This document shows, in pieces, positions 1-13,585 of a DNA stretch of 64,000 nucleotides. Source of the stretch: Brachypodius melanocephalos (taxonomy: Eukaryota; Chordata; Aves; Passeriformes; Pycnonotidae); contig VZSR01001685.1 of assembly GCA_013398615.1 (NCBI GenBank), positions 4,495,019 through 4,559,018 of the forward strand. Reading direction: 5' to 3'. The position numbers were made by a program, and so were the translations under genes. Position 1 is the first letter of the stretch. Each line of letters begins with the position of its first letter. Under the pieces are notes generated by a model. That model was not told where the DNA came from and ran no database searches. It was given only the letters and a program-made list of their open reading frames with translations.

Positions 1-1765
1 CAATACTTTATTGTATGACATGACTCTTTAGAAGCACAGACCTAAATAAAATCAGGTGTTCAGCTGGACTGCCTTAATCTCCATCCCACAGTCAGTAATA
101 ATTAAAAACTACATATGAAAATAATAACTGGCATTCCCCCCAAATCATGACAGAAGTAAAATCACTGATGAGTCAAGCTACTCTGTAAGTGGGACACAAA
201 GTATGATTCATAAGCCATTGTTTCAGGTTTAATTCTTGAGAGAGAAAAAACTCCATCAATAACATAAGACAGAAACTCAAACTCTGACTAGGAAAACATT
301 ACATTAAATTCACTGTGTCTTTTCATTCTGAACATTTCTGTTCTGTGTGCTCACCACAAGGGCTGGAAGCCACAAGCAGTAACCTTCAGCAGCTCCTGCA
401 GGCAGTGAGATCTTGCAGAGGACACTGAGTGTGCTGGGTCACATTCCTGAGCTGTCTTCTACACAGCTGCAGGGCACAAGCTCTGTGTCCACCACTGGGG
501 CAAAGTGAATAGGACCTTTTTGACTGAAACCACACCAGAAGACTAATTATGGCTCAACTTGGTCATTGCCAGCATCAAATTTGTCAAAACAGATGAGATT
601 TAGTAAAGCTGCTTAATTCACACACCCTCCTTTTTTTTTCCCAAATGTAATTTTTAGGTAAACTGGACTACAACACCAAAAAAAGGAGATGAGTCCAGTG
701 AGATGATGGCAGAGGAAGCAAGAGGAACAAGAAGCACCACCACTACTTTCAGACAACAGATCAGATAGTAAGCACTATGTCAAAATCACCTCTGGGCTAC
801 AGCTTTTATAGCAAATTGGGTTTTCAAGGGCATTCCTCCTCCTCTGCAACTGCATATTTATCTCATGTCTTTCTTTCAGCCCACACCCAAAAACAGAGGC
901 TTTGTGCAGTAATTTCATTTTAGGCCCAAAGGACACTTATGACAAGAATATTTTTAGTACTTAAAGTATAGTAGAATATACACAGAAGCCTAAATCAATA
1001 AAAAAATAAATAAATTAAAAAATTAAATAAATAAATAAAATAAATAAAGATGAGGGAGCCTTTTTTATAAAGGAGGTAATAATATAGTAAAAGGATCTAT
1101 AAAAACCCTCTTTCAAAACTCTGTATGACCTTGCTGTTCACTCACATCTTTCAAGCTGACCTTTATATAAAGAAATATAAAGTAATATTCATTTTTCCAC
1201 ATGTTCATGGCAGTCCAAATGACAGCTCTGACACTGAAAACACACTGGCAAAATATTTTATTTATCTTTAACCTCAGCTATGAAAAATGGGAGGAAAAAA
1301 AAATATAAAAGCCATGCTGCTATTGGACATTTCACAATTTAATCATACATCATACCTGTACTGCAGAAAACATGCAACAAGACTAAACTTCTAAAATGTA
1401 GCTGGATTTAAATGTATGCTGCTTTCCCTGTACTGTCAGCTAGCAGGCCTTTAAAGGAAGATTATCAAAGGCACTCCAGTCACCGTGATGTGAAGACAGA
1501 ATAAGTGAGCACGACCTTGAGTTCACCCTTTGTATTTCATGGCATTTTTTCTTAAGTATTTTTAAACCATCAAAACAGTAAGTACTAACATGGACACTAC
1601 TGAATACACATGCTTTCGAATAGGATGATGAAAATTACCTGAATGAATGTCTTTTGGTTTACGTGCTCATTTGCATTCCCCTCAGGGATAATATATTAGC
1701 AATGTCACTGCTATGAACAAGTAGGTGACATATCAATAACTATCATCTATTAATAAATACTTTAC
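1..1765. other. AT-rich non-coding DNA
   Basis: No recognisable exon, RNA gene or transposon was found here. The only structure is an A/T-rich low-complexity tract near 996-1048, listed separately. A slightly GC-richer patch lies near 390-490 but has no open frame of note. If the minus-strand gene inferred at 51.4 kb extends across the window, this would be intronic; that is inference. Confidence 0.5.
996..1048. repeat. (AAAT)n-like A-rich simple repeat
   Basis: The tract is built of AAAT/AAATA units with interruptions and no C or G until its end. It reads as low-complexity DNA of the kind formed by replication slippage. No transposon body is attached on either side. Confidence 0.85.
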
Positions 1766-1769
1766 TCAT

Positions 1770-1960
1770 TTCATGAGGCTAATCTTCATATGCACCCATG
1801 AGGCAGGAAATTATAGTCACATATAGTCAGCATCCCCTGGGGATGCTAAAGTCATGTTACAGACTGTCCTAGTCCATGCAGTGATTCAGGTTTCAAAGCC
1901 ATAAGTAACAAACTGTCAGAGACCCTGCCTCCTAATCCTACATTCTAATCACTGAATTTT
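1770..1960 (+). repeat. Ancient L2/MIR-like 3' end relic
   Basis: The order of degraded words matches the 3' part of amniote L2/MIR elements as I know them: 'catgaggctaatcttcat' followed by 'cccatgaggcaggaaatta', then after about 120 bases 'cctcctaatcctacattc' and 'taatcactgaa', which correspond to the sections around the gained 'GAGGTAGG...', 'CTGACTCC' and 'AACCACTAGAC' words of the consensus. Divergence is high, as expected for a copy older than bird radiation. Such copies are inactive but are sometimes kept as regulatory DNA. This call rests on remembered consensus order and needs an alignment. Confidence 0.4.
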
Positions 1961-4900
1961 GCCCATCTGATGAAGGAAACTGTAAGAATCATGCTGTCTT
2001 ATCATAACTGAAATGCAAAATTAACATTTATTAAAAGCTGTTAGAAGCTTAAAGATAAACTTGCCATTAAAAGGGGGAACAATGAAACCCCCACGATTTA
2101 TCAACTGCTCTATCCTTTGTCTTCCAAGGACGTTATGTGTTATAACTGCTACAAAGTTACTGCTCCCTCATTAACACAGACCTTTATTTGGAATAAATGC
2201 CTTTTATAAAGAACTTGAGAATGTTTCCTCGGTCTAAATTTATTGACTTCTCTTTACCTGGCTCCTAGTCCTCAAATCCTCCCTCCTCATTTATGATATG
2301 AGATACTGCTACTGTTGCCAAGAAAAGCAAGAGAAATACTGAGTTAAAAAAAAAAAAAAAGGAGAAACGTTTTGCTGCACAACACAAATTCACTGCTCAT
2401 TTCCCTAGTTTGTTTCTAACAAAATTCATAAAGCAGTGAGTAGGTAGGCACTCCTCTACTTCTACAAGAGTATAGTGATTGCCTTCAAAAGGGAAAACTC
2501 TTGTGGTACTCAAAAGCTGCAAGATCATTATAAAAGTAAGATATTATCCATATGTTAAATGTTTATTTCCAGCACATCTATCTTAGCTCAGTAAATGTTT
2601 TTAAACTTACCAGGACACTGACTTGTGGAACTCCCTTTAAAACTAGTAGGAATTGTAGGAACAAGCTCCTGAACAAGCTTTCAGATCTCTAGCCACGAGT
2701 TAAAAGAAAAATTACGTTGCAAATCTTGCAAGATTTTCAAGGCATCTGGAATGTCACTTGTCTAAACCCCCCTACAATATCTACCTTTATTGGGTACAGC
2801 AATACATTTCTGTTATCACCCAGAATCCAGGAGGTGAGAATGTGAGAAATAGTGAAGTTCTAATGAATTGTTAGAAATTGGTTAGCAGCTCAGCATGGAA
2901 ATTTGAATGGGTTCAGGGGTTTGTGAAGATTTCTTCCATCTCAATTGTCAACTGCTCGTTTGTGCTGAACGTAGAGATGAGGAAATCCTCAGAGCAGCAG
3001 CAGCAGCAACCCACTGCAGGGGTGTACGTCATTGGGAATGTTCCAAAAAGAAATCTTTAGCACCTGAAGAGTTCTCTCCTTTCCAGAAGTTCCTTAACAT
3101 AAAAGGAAATTAATGTGACAGGTTCTGGTAAGCACAGACAATGCCACTTTTCTGTACTACCTCACCCAAGAGCACCCATTTGCTCATTTCCCAGCTGACT
3201 GAAGACTAGCTTCTTCTAGTACAGCTGTTTCCTCCTACAGGCAACACTCATTTCCACTGCTGCTCTAACAATTAGAAGACAGCACTAATCACTGCAAGTA
3301 CTATAGGCCTATATACCCCATCACACACACACCACACACTGCTCATTTCTAACATGAATTTCCAGCTTAAAGGGGAGTAGAGAGATCAATCTTCACAAAG
3401 TCTTGAACACAGCTCTCATAGCATATTCTTCCCTAAGAGCTGGGCCAATACAAATGTTATTAAAAGCTGAGGGAAGGGATTGGATTACCAGTGGAATCAT
3501 ATAAGTTATGAAAACCATACAAGCAAATGTCAGCCTTGAAACAAAATACTAATTTAACTGTCCTCTGTAAGCAGTAAGTAACATACTCCTTGATGAAGAA
3601 CACTCCTTGTAAGCCTGAAAGCAAGACTAAACTGAAAATACAGGATTAAGCACTTCACCTTGTTTTGTGCAGAGTTTCACTGAACAGAACAGGAATATTC
3701 CTGTGTGCTTTATGCAAGGGCGTTTACAGGACAAGACTGAATTGCTGAGCTGAATTATTTTACTTGTGGCTCAGGAATCATTCCAAAGCAAACATGAGAG
3801 GGAATACAGCAACATATATTTTCAAAGTTAATCCAATTCATAATAAATTTTAAGCAATGAAATTTTGAATTTCATTGAGGTCACCAAAGTTCAGCTCTAG
3901 CCCTTCAGTTGATTATCAAGACTAATTACTGCTCTGCTAATAGTCAGTACTGACAGACAAGTAACCTCAAAGTCACTGTCACACAGCTCAAGAGCTAAAT
4001 ACTGCTTCCAAAAGTAAATATTTCCAGAATGAAAACAAAATCCTGTATATTGCTGATAGTACAAATATGCAAACAATACAGGAAGTCCATGCTCTTCTGT
4101 TCTAAATACAACATTATTCAATAAAAGGATATGTTCGCTCACATTTGAGAATGGAGAATGAAAGTCGAAGTCCCTTACTTTATTTCCATTGGGTACCACA
4201 TGGTGGTAGCCAATCCAGTGTATACAACAAAATAGGATCCAACAAATCTTATCTCCTAAACTGGATGTTCTGGAATCTCAAATTCTTTCATCTATCTCAG
4301 GAGTCAAAATTATTTTTATTTTCTAAACAAAAAGTTACTCTATGCTTATAAGTGTGCACAACATTTAAGACTGTGTCTCCTCATCTTTTAAATTCTTGCT
4401 TAAAAACTACCTCTTAAAATTTTCCATAGTACTTCTTGCTATGTAGATAAACAACTTCTCTTGTGTCAGTGTCAACAGGGCAGTATTTGATATGACTTGC
4501 CCCAAAAGCAAGCCAATCACCAAAAATATATAGTATTTAGAAGATGCATGTGTTTGTGATGCTTTATCTTCTCTTCATTTTTGAGAAATTCTGAAATTTG
4601 AGCTATCCACTACAAGAAAAGAAATAACCTCTAACAAGAATTTGATCTACCCAAAATCCTCTTCAAGGGTCTCCAGAGAACCAGGACAACCCAGTGCTTC
4701 ACGGCACAGGCTCCAAACCACTGAAACAAGCACAAGCTAGATGGGAAGAGTTAAACAAAGCAGCCAAAATTCAGCAGCATTTCGAGCTATTCCAGACCAC
4801 AGTTACTGTAACCTACACTGGGTGTCCTCTGCATAAGCACCAGTGTGACTTTGTGGACTGCTGAGACTCAGTCTGTTGCAACTGGCATAAGTTGCCACAG

Positions 4901-5953
4901 GCGAGTAATCACAAGAAACTGACCTTGGCAAAAGCACATTTTACACTTCACTGCTGTTCAACTGTGTTATACTAAAGAGAGAACAAGTGAGCACAAGCAG
5001 AAGGGGGAGGGAGAGAGGACAAAGGGGGATAGACAGCATAAAAGTGAACATAGCCATTTTCAGCTTTACCTGTTTTTAAGATTTTAAGAGAGGTACATCA
5101 CGCCTCCAATGCACATCACAACCTACACATCGTTACATCAATTCTGCATGGTACCATTTTTAAACCATCAGAGTCTGAGGAGATTTTTTGGTGGGGGGGG
5201 GAAGGAGAAAGAAAGGAGACTAGGTACTAAATTAGAATTTAATATCTAAAAAAAATTTCTCCCAACGAGGAGGAGGGAAGTATAGAAGACAATTACAACT
5301 TCACATTTTCCTACCACTGGATTAACGCATAAATGAGGATTTTGATATTGTTCTTTCCTCCTGTTTGGCTACACCTGTTGAGAGTACATTTTTGGACCAG
5401 CTGCAGCTAATAAAGCCTAAATGGATTCCATGAGGTGTGCAGCAAGATGTCTTAGCCTTAGTTTTTATTATTTCACCTTAACCTTAACTTCAGCCCTCAA
5501 CAGCCTGGCAGCAATTTGCAGCAACTAGTATGGTAAAATCCCCACTGCTGCACATACAGTTGTGTCTGGTTTTTCTCAACTATCTTTGGTCTCTGATGGT
5601 TTGAATCAGCTATTTCCTGTAAAATAATTTTCTTACTTTCTGCATTACTTTTCTTTGGTATTGATTACTGCATCTCCAAAGAAACAGGACCTGGCAGAGC
5701 AAGATGGCACAGGATCCCATCATTAGTGCGAACCCACATCCTGCCCAAATTTTACAGCAAGTTTAACACAAGGCTCTAACCTTGAGGGTTTGCTGGGTTT
5801 CCAGGACATTCGCTGGTTGAAGCAAAACATGCAGAAGCTTTGTACAAGTTCCAAAATACCAAATCACTCTCCACTTGGGAAGTGTACAAGGTATGCAAGT
5901 CTAGACAAAATAAAACGAGATCACATGCATTTTGTGTCTGCTTCCTTACCACT

Positions 5954-5972
5954 CTTAGGTCAGTGACCTAAG
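5954..5972. promoter_or_regulatory. Perfect IR-1 palindrome (nuclear-receptor half-sites)
   Basis: CTTAGGTCA-g-TGACCTAAG is a perfect inverted repeat with 9-base arms and a one-base spacer. It contains two AGGTCA half-sites in IR-1 arrangement, the idealised layout bound by FXR/RXR-type nuclear receptors. The match to the motif is seen directly; binding or function is inference, because it is an isolated site far from the only clear promoter (about 45 kb away) and a perfect short palindrome can arise by chance in 64 kb. Confidence 0.35.
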
Positions 5973-7973
5973 GACTCGATGCAGCTTCTCTTCCAGATCT
6001 TGAAGTCTGCTTTTCTCCTGTGTAGACAGTTTCTCTATTCCTCATCGGGTTCCATAAATAACTCAAAACCCTGCAACAAAAGCCAGCCTTTGTTCCTCTC
6101 AAACATGCAAACCCTTCACATCTCTGTCTTCACAAAGTCTCCATTCCTCTATTAAAACTCCTTGTGCTTGGTGTTTCAGTCCTCTAAGTGTCATTACTAG
6201 CAGTAAGCAGAAGTGGCTTTTTTTGGACACAGCCACGTTGTTCCCTTGAACCATTCCCATCTGACAGAGCCTTGTCATGGTACAGTGACCTCCCCTGTCA
6301 CTGGCCAGGGAGATACAAGAGTGAGCCCTGACAGCAGATGGCTGATCCACACACACTGACGCTCAGAGGCTCCACAATGATATGATCACGCTTAGCCTAT
6401 AAATTATGAAAACAGCAATTCCACGAAGCATGACCTAAAATTTCAAGGGACTGAAGTATTTCCAAGTCTGAACTTCAGATCTGGGTCAAAAAGGTGTCAG
6501 CTGTGGATCTGTAGAATTTTAATCATCTCATCAGACTGTAGCTCTCCCTCTCACATGATGTTTGCAAGGCCCACAGGCATGCTTCCTGACACTGAGGTAG
6601 GACTCTGTCACAGAGGGCTGGACGGGCCACAAAAACACTCACTGCTTCTGTGAAGTGTGTGAGAAACTCTTGTAGGGTCTAGACAGAGACCAAATTGATG
6701 TCTATCACATTTTTCTGACTGCACTTGGGCACAAAATAGACTTATTAAAATTTTTATTTACTAAATCCTATAGTAATTAGTCATAGCAGATAGAAAAAGA
6801 TAAAATGGAAAGTAGATCTGCAACAATTTCTGTGGGACCTCAAGCTTGGCTACCTATGGTCAGCATTTCTCACAATGACACGCAACAAAAGAAAGAAAAG
6901 GGTGACAAAAAGAAAATACTTGAAGGGCACTCATATCCACAGGAAGAGCAAATCTTTGTTTATACTAGGCCAAAAGTAAGCAGATATTTGTATTACACAA
7001 GAGCACCCTCAGCTGAATGTAAGGATTTGATGTATCTTACTTCTTCAATGCATATCCTAAACAACAGGTTATTGAATTAGTCTCTCTCTTTGCAGCTCCC
7101 TCTGGGTTTCAAAAATCACATCATATTTTAAATGTATGTGTCAATCAGTACTGCTTGAGTCATTTGACTTTATAGTTCACTAGCTAGGATCTCATTTTCA
7201 AGTAATTTTACCCACTAGGCAGAACAGAAACATTAACTGAGTCTTCCCCATCCATATAACTAATTACCAATATGCTGGCTAATGCGAGCATCTCCCTTCC
7301 CTTTCCTCTTCCTTCCCCACCTCTTTCATGTAAGAGAATTGCCTGAAACCAGTATATTTCCACAAAATATACAAGGGCTGGCAAATCAAAATCTTTTAAC
7401 ATCTAAAAATTACTAGGAAGACTTAGCTATAGAAATAATATATATATATGTATCTATACAAAGTATCCAAAAGATGATGATTCTGTGGTGTAGTATGGAT
7501 GGAATGTTACTAGAATGGGATTAATTTGACTAAACTATTCCTCTACTGGAAAAAGATTAGTTTGTTTGAATTACATTTACCTTTCTCAAAGTGTTTTAGA
7601 AAGAAGTCTTGGCTCGTTTAAACTCATCCAATACAACATAATGATATCCTTGAAGTCCAGAGAGTCAGGAGAGTCTTGGTTTTCCTTCTAGTTGTGAATA
7701 TTGAGTGTGATCTACAAGAAAAAGAAAGTGGGGGGGAAAAAAGTTTGGCAGGCAATCCTTTATCTTTTCAATGGGTCAGTATTTTCAAAATCCTTATAGA
7801 AAATGGCTCTGACTCCTGAAGTTCAATCAGTCAATCAAAAAATCACTACTTGGTTTCCAGAAAGAATTCAAAGCAGATTTATTTCTCTATGTCAAATATT
7901 CTGTCTCTCCCTCTTCATTCTCTTAAAGAAGTTATAATGACATTAGGGTGAAAGGCATCATTGCCTCTCCTTT

Positions 7974-8027
7974 AAAAAAAAAAAAAAACCACACAAAAAA
8001 ACCCCAAACAAACAAAAAAAACCCCAC
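7974..8027. repeat. A/C-rich low-complexity tract
   Basis: Fifteen consecutive A residues are followed by alternating A runs and CCCC/CC/C interruptions. It is low-complexity DNA with no attached transposon body. Similar T/G tracts occur at 62.83 kb and an A/C tract at 55.65 kb. Confidence 0.75.
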
Positions 8028-11000
8028 AATAACAATGAAAAACCTTGCAATGTACAGTTTGCATTTTCTGCTATAAATTTAAATTTACCATCAGGGAATT
8101 TATAACTTTTTGTCAGAATCTACGGAAGTGAAAGGCTACAGTTTCTCTGATGTGAAGCGCTAACACACTTCATGATGCCAGTAGCAACTCCTGAAACAGA
8201 AATAAAACCATGAAAAACATAAAATACCCTTTTCTCATACTAGACACTTCAATTAATCAACAGCTATTGGTGAGTAAGTTAAGCACTCAGCAGGTTTGTT
8301 GAATAAGCATGTTTTATTCTGGAAACAGCTGTGAGGAGTTCACCAGATTTTATTCTCTGCATTGTCCTGCTACCTCTGGAGTCTCCAGTTTTCTAGGGAA
8401 CATCACTTTTCCTGGACAGCATGTTGAGCCCGTACTTTTGCAGATCCTCACCGGGTATAGTATCAGCTCAGTCTTTCTAGTTCTTTCAGTAACAGCAAGC
8501 AAACTCGCAAAAGCTTTGCCTCAGATTTCACAGGCATGTGTGTGCCTCTCTCTCAGTACCCAGGCCGACGTGCCAATATGTAGGATTAAACTTTTTCCAA
8601 GGTTGAATAAGCCACCATCTGTCTATCTTGTGCGGTGCTGTGCGCCATCCGGGAGACTTGTCCCTTAGAGCATGTTTCTACCATATGTCACTCCTGAGTG
8701 ATCAGTTATGCCAAGACATTTGGGAAAAAATGACTAAGTCGAGCTGGAAAACCCTTTCCGAATTCCAGAGGAGATTTGCCAAGCCTGTATTTGCAAATAA
8801 CTTCACATCCACTGGTTTTTGCATATATTGTGTGTAACAATAAATAATAACCTTTACTCAAACAGACAAGAGGTACCTGCCCTCCACTGTCCAGAACTCA
8901 GGGACTTTTTAATAAGCCAAGGAATTCAAGTATCACGTATCTCCAGGAAAAATACAAGAAACTTTCACAGTGACCTTTACAATTGCCAACTTAATAAAGG
9001 AAAAAAAGAAAACCCAGATGATAAGAATATATTTCAAGAAAGAGCTCACCACAACAAACCAGTAATTTCTTTCCAAATACTCAGCTAAAAACACTTAAGG
9101 CAATTGAATGCAGAGCTTTTTCCTAATAGCAACCATCTAACAATGACCATCCAAAGCGTTCACCTGCACGCAAAGTGATCACCTAAACTAAATGTTAAAC
9201 TGCTGATACAGTTCATGCAATTAGAATTTGTCTAATAAAGACTATTACTCTACGCTATTTTAGATTTAAAAAACCATTTTATGTTCCAATTCCTCAATTA
9301 TTAAATTAAAACTCAAGCCAGCATCATTCTTACGGCCAGCTCAAGGCTGCTCATTTACATAACTGACTTTCAAGGGCACTTCGTTACACAGCAATTAATA
9401 CCAGCAAAAAATCTACCAGACCTGCTACCTAATGTTAAGGAAGACATTCCTGAGAACATTAAAAGAAGAGAGAAATCAGTAAGTCGTCATTACAGCCTCC
9501 CTGAGTAAGATTAACATTGAAAGGAAATACATTCCTAAGGGCAAAGGAGAAATATTAAATATAAGAAGACAAATCATAGAAATTATTACATTTAGTGACA
9601 AAAGTGAGATGAGGAGCAGTACTGAAGCCCAGAGAGAACATCAACCTTTGTGGTTTGCCTTCAGAATCTGGACAATCATTGAAAAAAAGAGAAGATGTGA
9701 AACAAGGATTCACTACAGCCCACTGAGACTTGGAGGACAAAATACAACAAAAAGCAGAAAACTTTCATGTTAGACAAAGAAATCCACTACTGAAACAAGG
9801 ATAATATTAAAGGAAAATGAGGTAAATTATCACCTCAGAATGGATTATGGGGGTTTTTTTTATGTATCTAATTTAAACTGTCTCCTTATGCACAAAGACT
9901 GAAACTTGCAAAGGTGAGGATATTGGTAACAAATTAGTCTACCGAGTAAAGAAAGCCTCCTACAACAACATGGACTTGATGAATGGAAAGAAGAGAAGAA
10001 AATAAATATAGACCAGCTAGGCAAATCTGGACTACCTGCCTACGTAACACACCTAATGATATTGAAGCCAGCATGTGTTTTTGAAAGGCTCAGCTCCTTC
10101 CTGGCCCACTCCAATAGCCTGAGGCATTTACACTGTTGAGCCAAGAGAGACTGGAGAGGCTGGTTCTACAGCACCAACTTTCTGCTAACGCTTCTTATTC
10201 CAAGGAGAAAGCCCTAGGGTAATGTGCACCTGCTCTACTGTCCTCCTTGCTTCTTGCATCCACCCACAGGCCCAAATATTCTTCCCTTCAGGATGAAATA
10301 TGATTTGTGCATAAGACTGACCAACTCAGAGGGTTGCAAATGGGGACAAGAGGGGAGGAGGGAAATTCATCACAGCTGCCAACTAAGAAAATTCTTATTC
10401 TGGATAGGAATTTGCTCTGTGAAGCTGGTCAACAACTTCCTCACAGGAGCAGCCACGCAGCTTCTGCACTGTCATCTCTTGCCAGAATTACAGCAGAAGC
10501 AAGAGTTTCTCTTAAAACAGGCATCATGGAGATCCACGCATATCAGTAAGGGAAAACTGTGGAGCAATGTAAAGGGAGAAAATATTGAAACACAAAGAAA
10601 GATTAAAATTTTTCTTTCCCTTTACATTCAGCTTGGGGAGGCTCAGGATCCGTCACTCATTTGTCCCACGCCAGTGCAGACATACAAACAGGAATCTTCT
10701 CAATCTTTGAAAATATGATGCTTTTTAATTTGGTTTAATCACTAGGAGTTCCTTGGAAATTCTTGGCACACACAGGATGCTTTCTTTTATATTCCACTTC
10801 AAGCATGTACTAAGCCTCAACACGCTCCGTTGTTCTCACAAACTTTTTAGGGAACTCTCAGTTCTGGAATTGAAAAGCTCAGGATTCCAATAATCACATT
10901 CAAACCCATTCCTCTAGAAAGAAATTCACTCTACAGCACAACTAAATGTTTCTGTTACATAAATGCAAAACTTATCTGAAACATCTGCTGATAAATACAA

Positions 11001-13004
11001 GACTATGACACCTCAAAGGCAGAAACAGAGAAATTCATTTCCACAGGAAACTTCATTTAGAGGGTGTAGCTACAGAGACGGTGTTTAAAGACAAAAGAAG
11101 GGTTCTTCAAGCACAAGGCCAAACCCCAAGAGTTATTATGTCCTCTGAGCTATTCATTTGCAGGGTATTTCATGTATTCCCACAATCACTGATCACAATT
11201 TATTCCCCAGTGGAGACTGTGGGCCCGACTTGGCAAGACTCTTATTTCACTGACCACGACGTAAGAGAGAAAATACAGGTTGATGGGAAGCTACAAGATG
11301 TCACTAAAAACTGCCAAGCAACCAGTCCCCTAATATAAAGTCAGTTCTGCAAGGGCTATGGTAAAGAGTTTGTTTTTCTAAAAAGAGTTTGTCTTTCAAA
11401 AATGTTAATGCAATATTAAAACAATACACAGTCTATTTTCTTATGAATAGTCAGTACTCATAAAGTAACTCAAACAAAGACAATCTCTACATGTCATCTG
11501 AAAATAGCTTGGAATTACCTTTGCCAGGGGTGCAAAAAGAGGGATTGTTGAGGTAGAGATAATGCTTGCTTTTTCCAATCACAGAGATAAAGCAGTTCTC
11601 CTCACATAGCTTTCCTCTTCCTCACCTCCCCCTCCTCACACAAAACCCAAGAAAAGCTGCCATTGCTTTAGGTCAAAGGAAAAACAGGCCTGGCTGCCAT
11701 AAGCCAAACAATGTACAGGTTTGCTATCTCCCCTGCTGTTTTGGCTTGAGCTCTTCAGACTGGAAAATTCAGAAGCACGATCTCCCCAGCTCTATAAATG
11801 CCAGAACCATCTAAGAGGAAAATAGGACAAGGCCACCCCCAGGCAAGTTTGTACTAAAATCTGCTGGCTGCAAGGCAAAAATACAGTAAACATCACATAG
11901 GGACAGACTGCTCCTCAGAAAATATTCCACAAGAACAATATAGCTTCCAAAGAAAGACTGCACTAAGGGGACTTCTGGAGGGGAAAAAAAAATGCAATGT
12001 TTTAAAATCCTTGTGAGGAGTTAGCAAGCTAATGGCACACTCAACGACAAATTGTTTGACAGGCAATATGCTTTTGACATTAATCCAGAGAAATGTAAAA
12101 GCGACATGGAATGTTCTCTACGAAGTGGTAACAAATTCGGTATCCTAGAATAGTTCTGCAGTTCACTAAGGAAATTTTGCCTTTGTCTTAACAATTGATT
12201 ACATGGAATAAGAAAAGTAATAGCAAGCAATCAATCATCAATATCACCACCCTGCCTTTTCAGGAAGAACAATTTAAGTTAAATTTTTGCTGTCCTTGAG
12301 AGATGAACTTTGCAACTGATTCCAGTATGTGTTAACGTGCTCTATACTGATTCAACCTTGAAAAACAAGCCAAAAACAGAAGTTGAAACATCCTTTTTCC
12401 TGTGTAGCTCCAATTTGCAGTAGCAAGAATCTAAACAACATGCTCTCCACCAGATGGCTGAAATAAAAAGAACACTCCTTCTGATTAATTAGGAAACAAA
12501 TGAATCTGCTGTTAGCACAACAAGTTACCATCAGGAAACCTGGGTTCCCATTAAACTTTGATATTTGTGCTTTCTCTGCAGCTGTGTTCAAGACCATCCT
12601 CAGATTTGTCTCTCATGTCAGAAGCAAAGTGTTACATGCCACTCCATCACACACAAGTATCACACCAGTCACTGCATAACCAAAAGGGGTACTGGCCCTT
12701 TTCACAGACAAACACCATCGTTTTCCTAAAAGAGAAAGCATCCATCACAGTAGGAACAAATTAAGGTCTCCTAGTGCAGTGAGGAGAATTGATGGGTAAA
12801 ACCACACATCCCTTGTCAGAGTTCAGTGAGCAGTGGAGGCTCATACACGCACACCCAAACTCTCCAGCTGGTCCTGGAAACAGAAATCCCCAGAGCAGAT
12901 ACAGTACAAGGAGCAAGGATGTGGCAGCCCAAGCAGCAGAGGCCAGCCCATGGCTCCCTGTCAAGGGAGGCTGCCAAGGATGACTGTGAAGTCATCAAGT
13001 GAAG

Positions 13005-13010
13005 GTTCAG
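13005..13010 (+). repeat. Left target-site duplication of solo LTR
   Basis: GTTCAG stands directly before the TG start of the LTR and is repeated exactly at 13580-13585, directly after its CA end. A six-base duplication is usual for class II (ERVK/alpha- and betaretrovirus-like) integrases. Confidence 0.8.
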
Positions 13011-13579
13011 TGTGGGAGCTGGTCAGGCAGGGACTGGCAGTGGGTTGGCCCTGGCTGACCACACAGAAGGCATCAACTTAAGGCCTTGAGAAGGGGAGTG
13101 CTGAGGAGAACATCTAGATAGGTTATGGTATGGGATTGAATCCCTTTGGGATTATGGGTTTAGTTATGTTAATATGGGTTATGTCATATTTTCTATACAA
13201 AGTTATGTGTTAATAATTGGTCAGTTGCTTTTTCGTATATGGTTACATTATTGTTCATAGGTTTTTTGTTCTGTTACCAAGGTTACATAATACACTGTTC
13301 CCTGTATTATTGGTCCTTTGTTGGCTGCCCACCCCAGGGCTTCATTCCCTGGGGCTAATGTGTAGGGCTTCTGCTTTTTGTTAACCACCTTAATAAATTG
13401 CTTTTTGGGAAGCCACAGCGTATCCTCTCCTTTTACTTCACGGCTAACTGTGGTGGACCCCCGGTGACGATTGTCTTTGTTGAGCTGGAGACTGAGTTTA
13501 TCACTGAATTGGGGTAAAGCCACCAACCCTGAATCAGGGTGAGCCCTGTTCCTCAAGTCGGGTCGACCAGACCACAACA
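13011..13579 (+). mobile_element. Solo LTR of an endogenous retrovirus (6-bp TSD)
   Basis: The 569-bp element begins TGTGGGAGCT and ends GACCACAACA, giving TG...CA termini and a short terminal inverted match (TGT/ACA). It is flanked by a perfect 6-bp duplication GTTCAG. A polyadenylation signal AATAAA at 13392-13397, about two thirds in, sets the orientation as plus: U3 to its left, R/U5 to its right. No internal retroviral sequence adjoins, so this is a solo LTR left by recombination between two LTRs. The 6-bp duplication favours an ERVK-like (class II) origin; the family name was not recognised. The 177-residue minus-strand reading frame over 13248-13781 crosses the LTR edge and is a chance frame. 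Confidence 0.85.
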
Positions 13580-13585
13580 GTTCAG
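13580..13585 (+). repeat. Right target-site duplication of solo LTR
   Basis: GTTCAG repeats exactly the six bases before the LTR. Both copies being intact suggests a fairly recent insertion, though six bases give little power to judge age. Confidence 0.8.

Larger units (their letters stand above)
1966..13004. other. Long non-coding stretch, no gene recognised
   Basis: Reading frames here are short, have AT-driven composition, and lack domain-like content or paired splice sites. Visible small structures are an A run at 2346-2360, a short CAG/AGC tract at about 2993-3008, an IR-1 type palindrome at 5954-5972, an A/C-rich tract at 7974-8027, and a 19-base-period local duplication at 11363-11400. 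The stretch 12.78-13.0 kb is GC-richer and carries overlapping short frames on both strands, but nothing recognisable as a gene. Confidence 0.5.

Noticed and set aside
10224..10718. 164-residue plus-strand reading frame
   Set aside because: No recognisable motif, no flanking splice signals of quality, and an overlapping frame of similar quality on the same strand.
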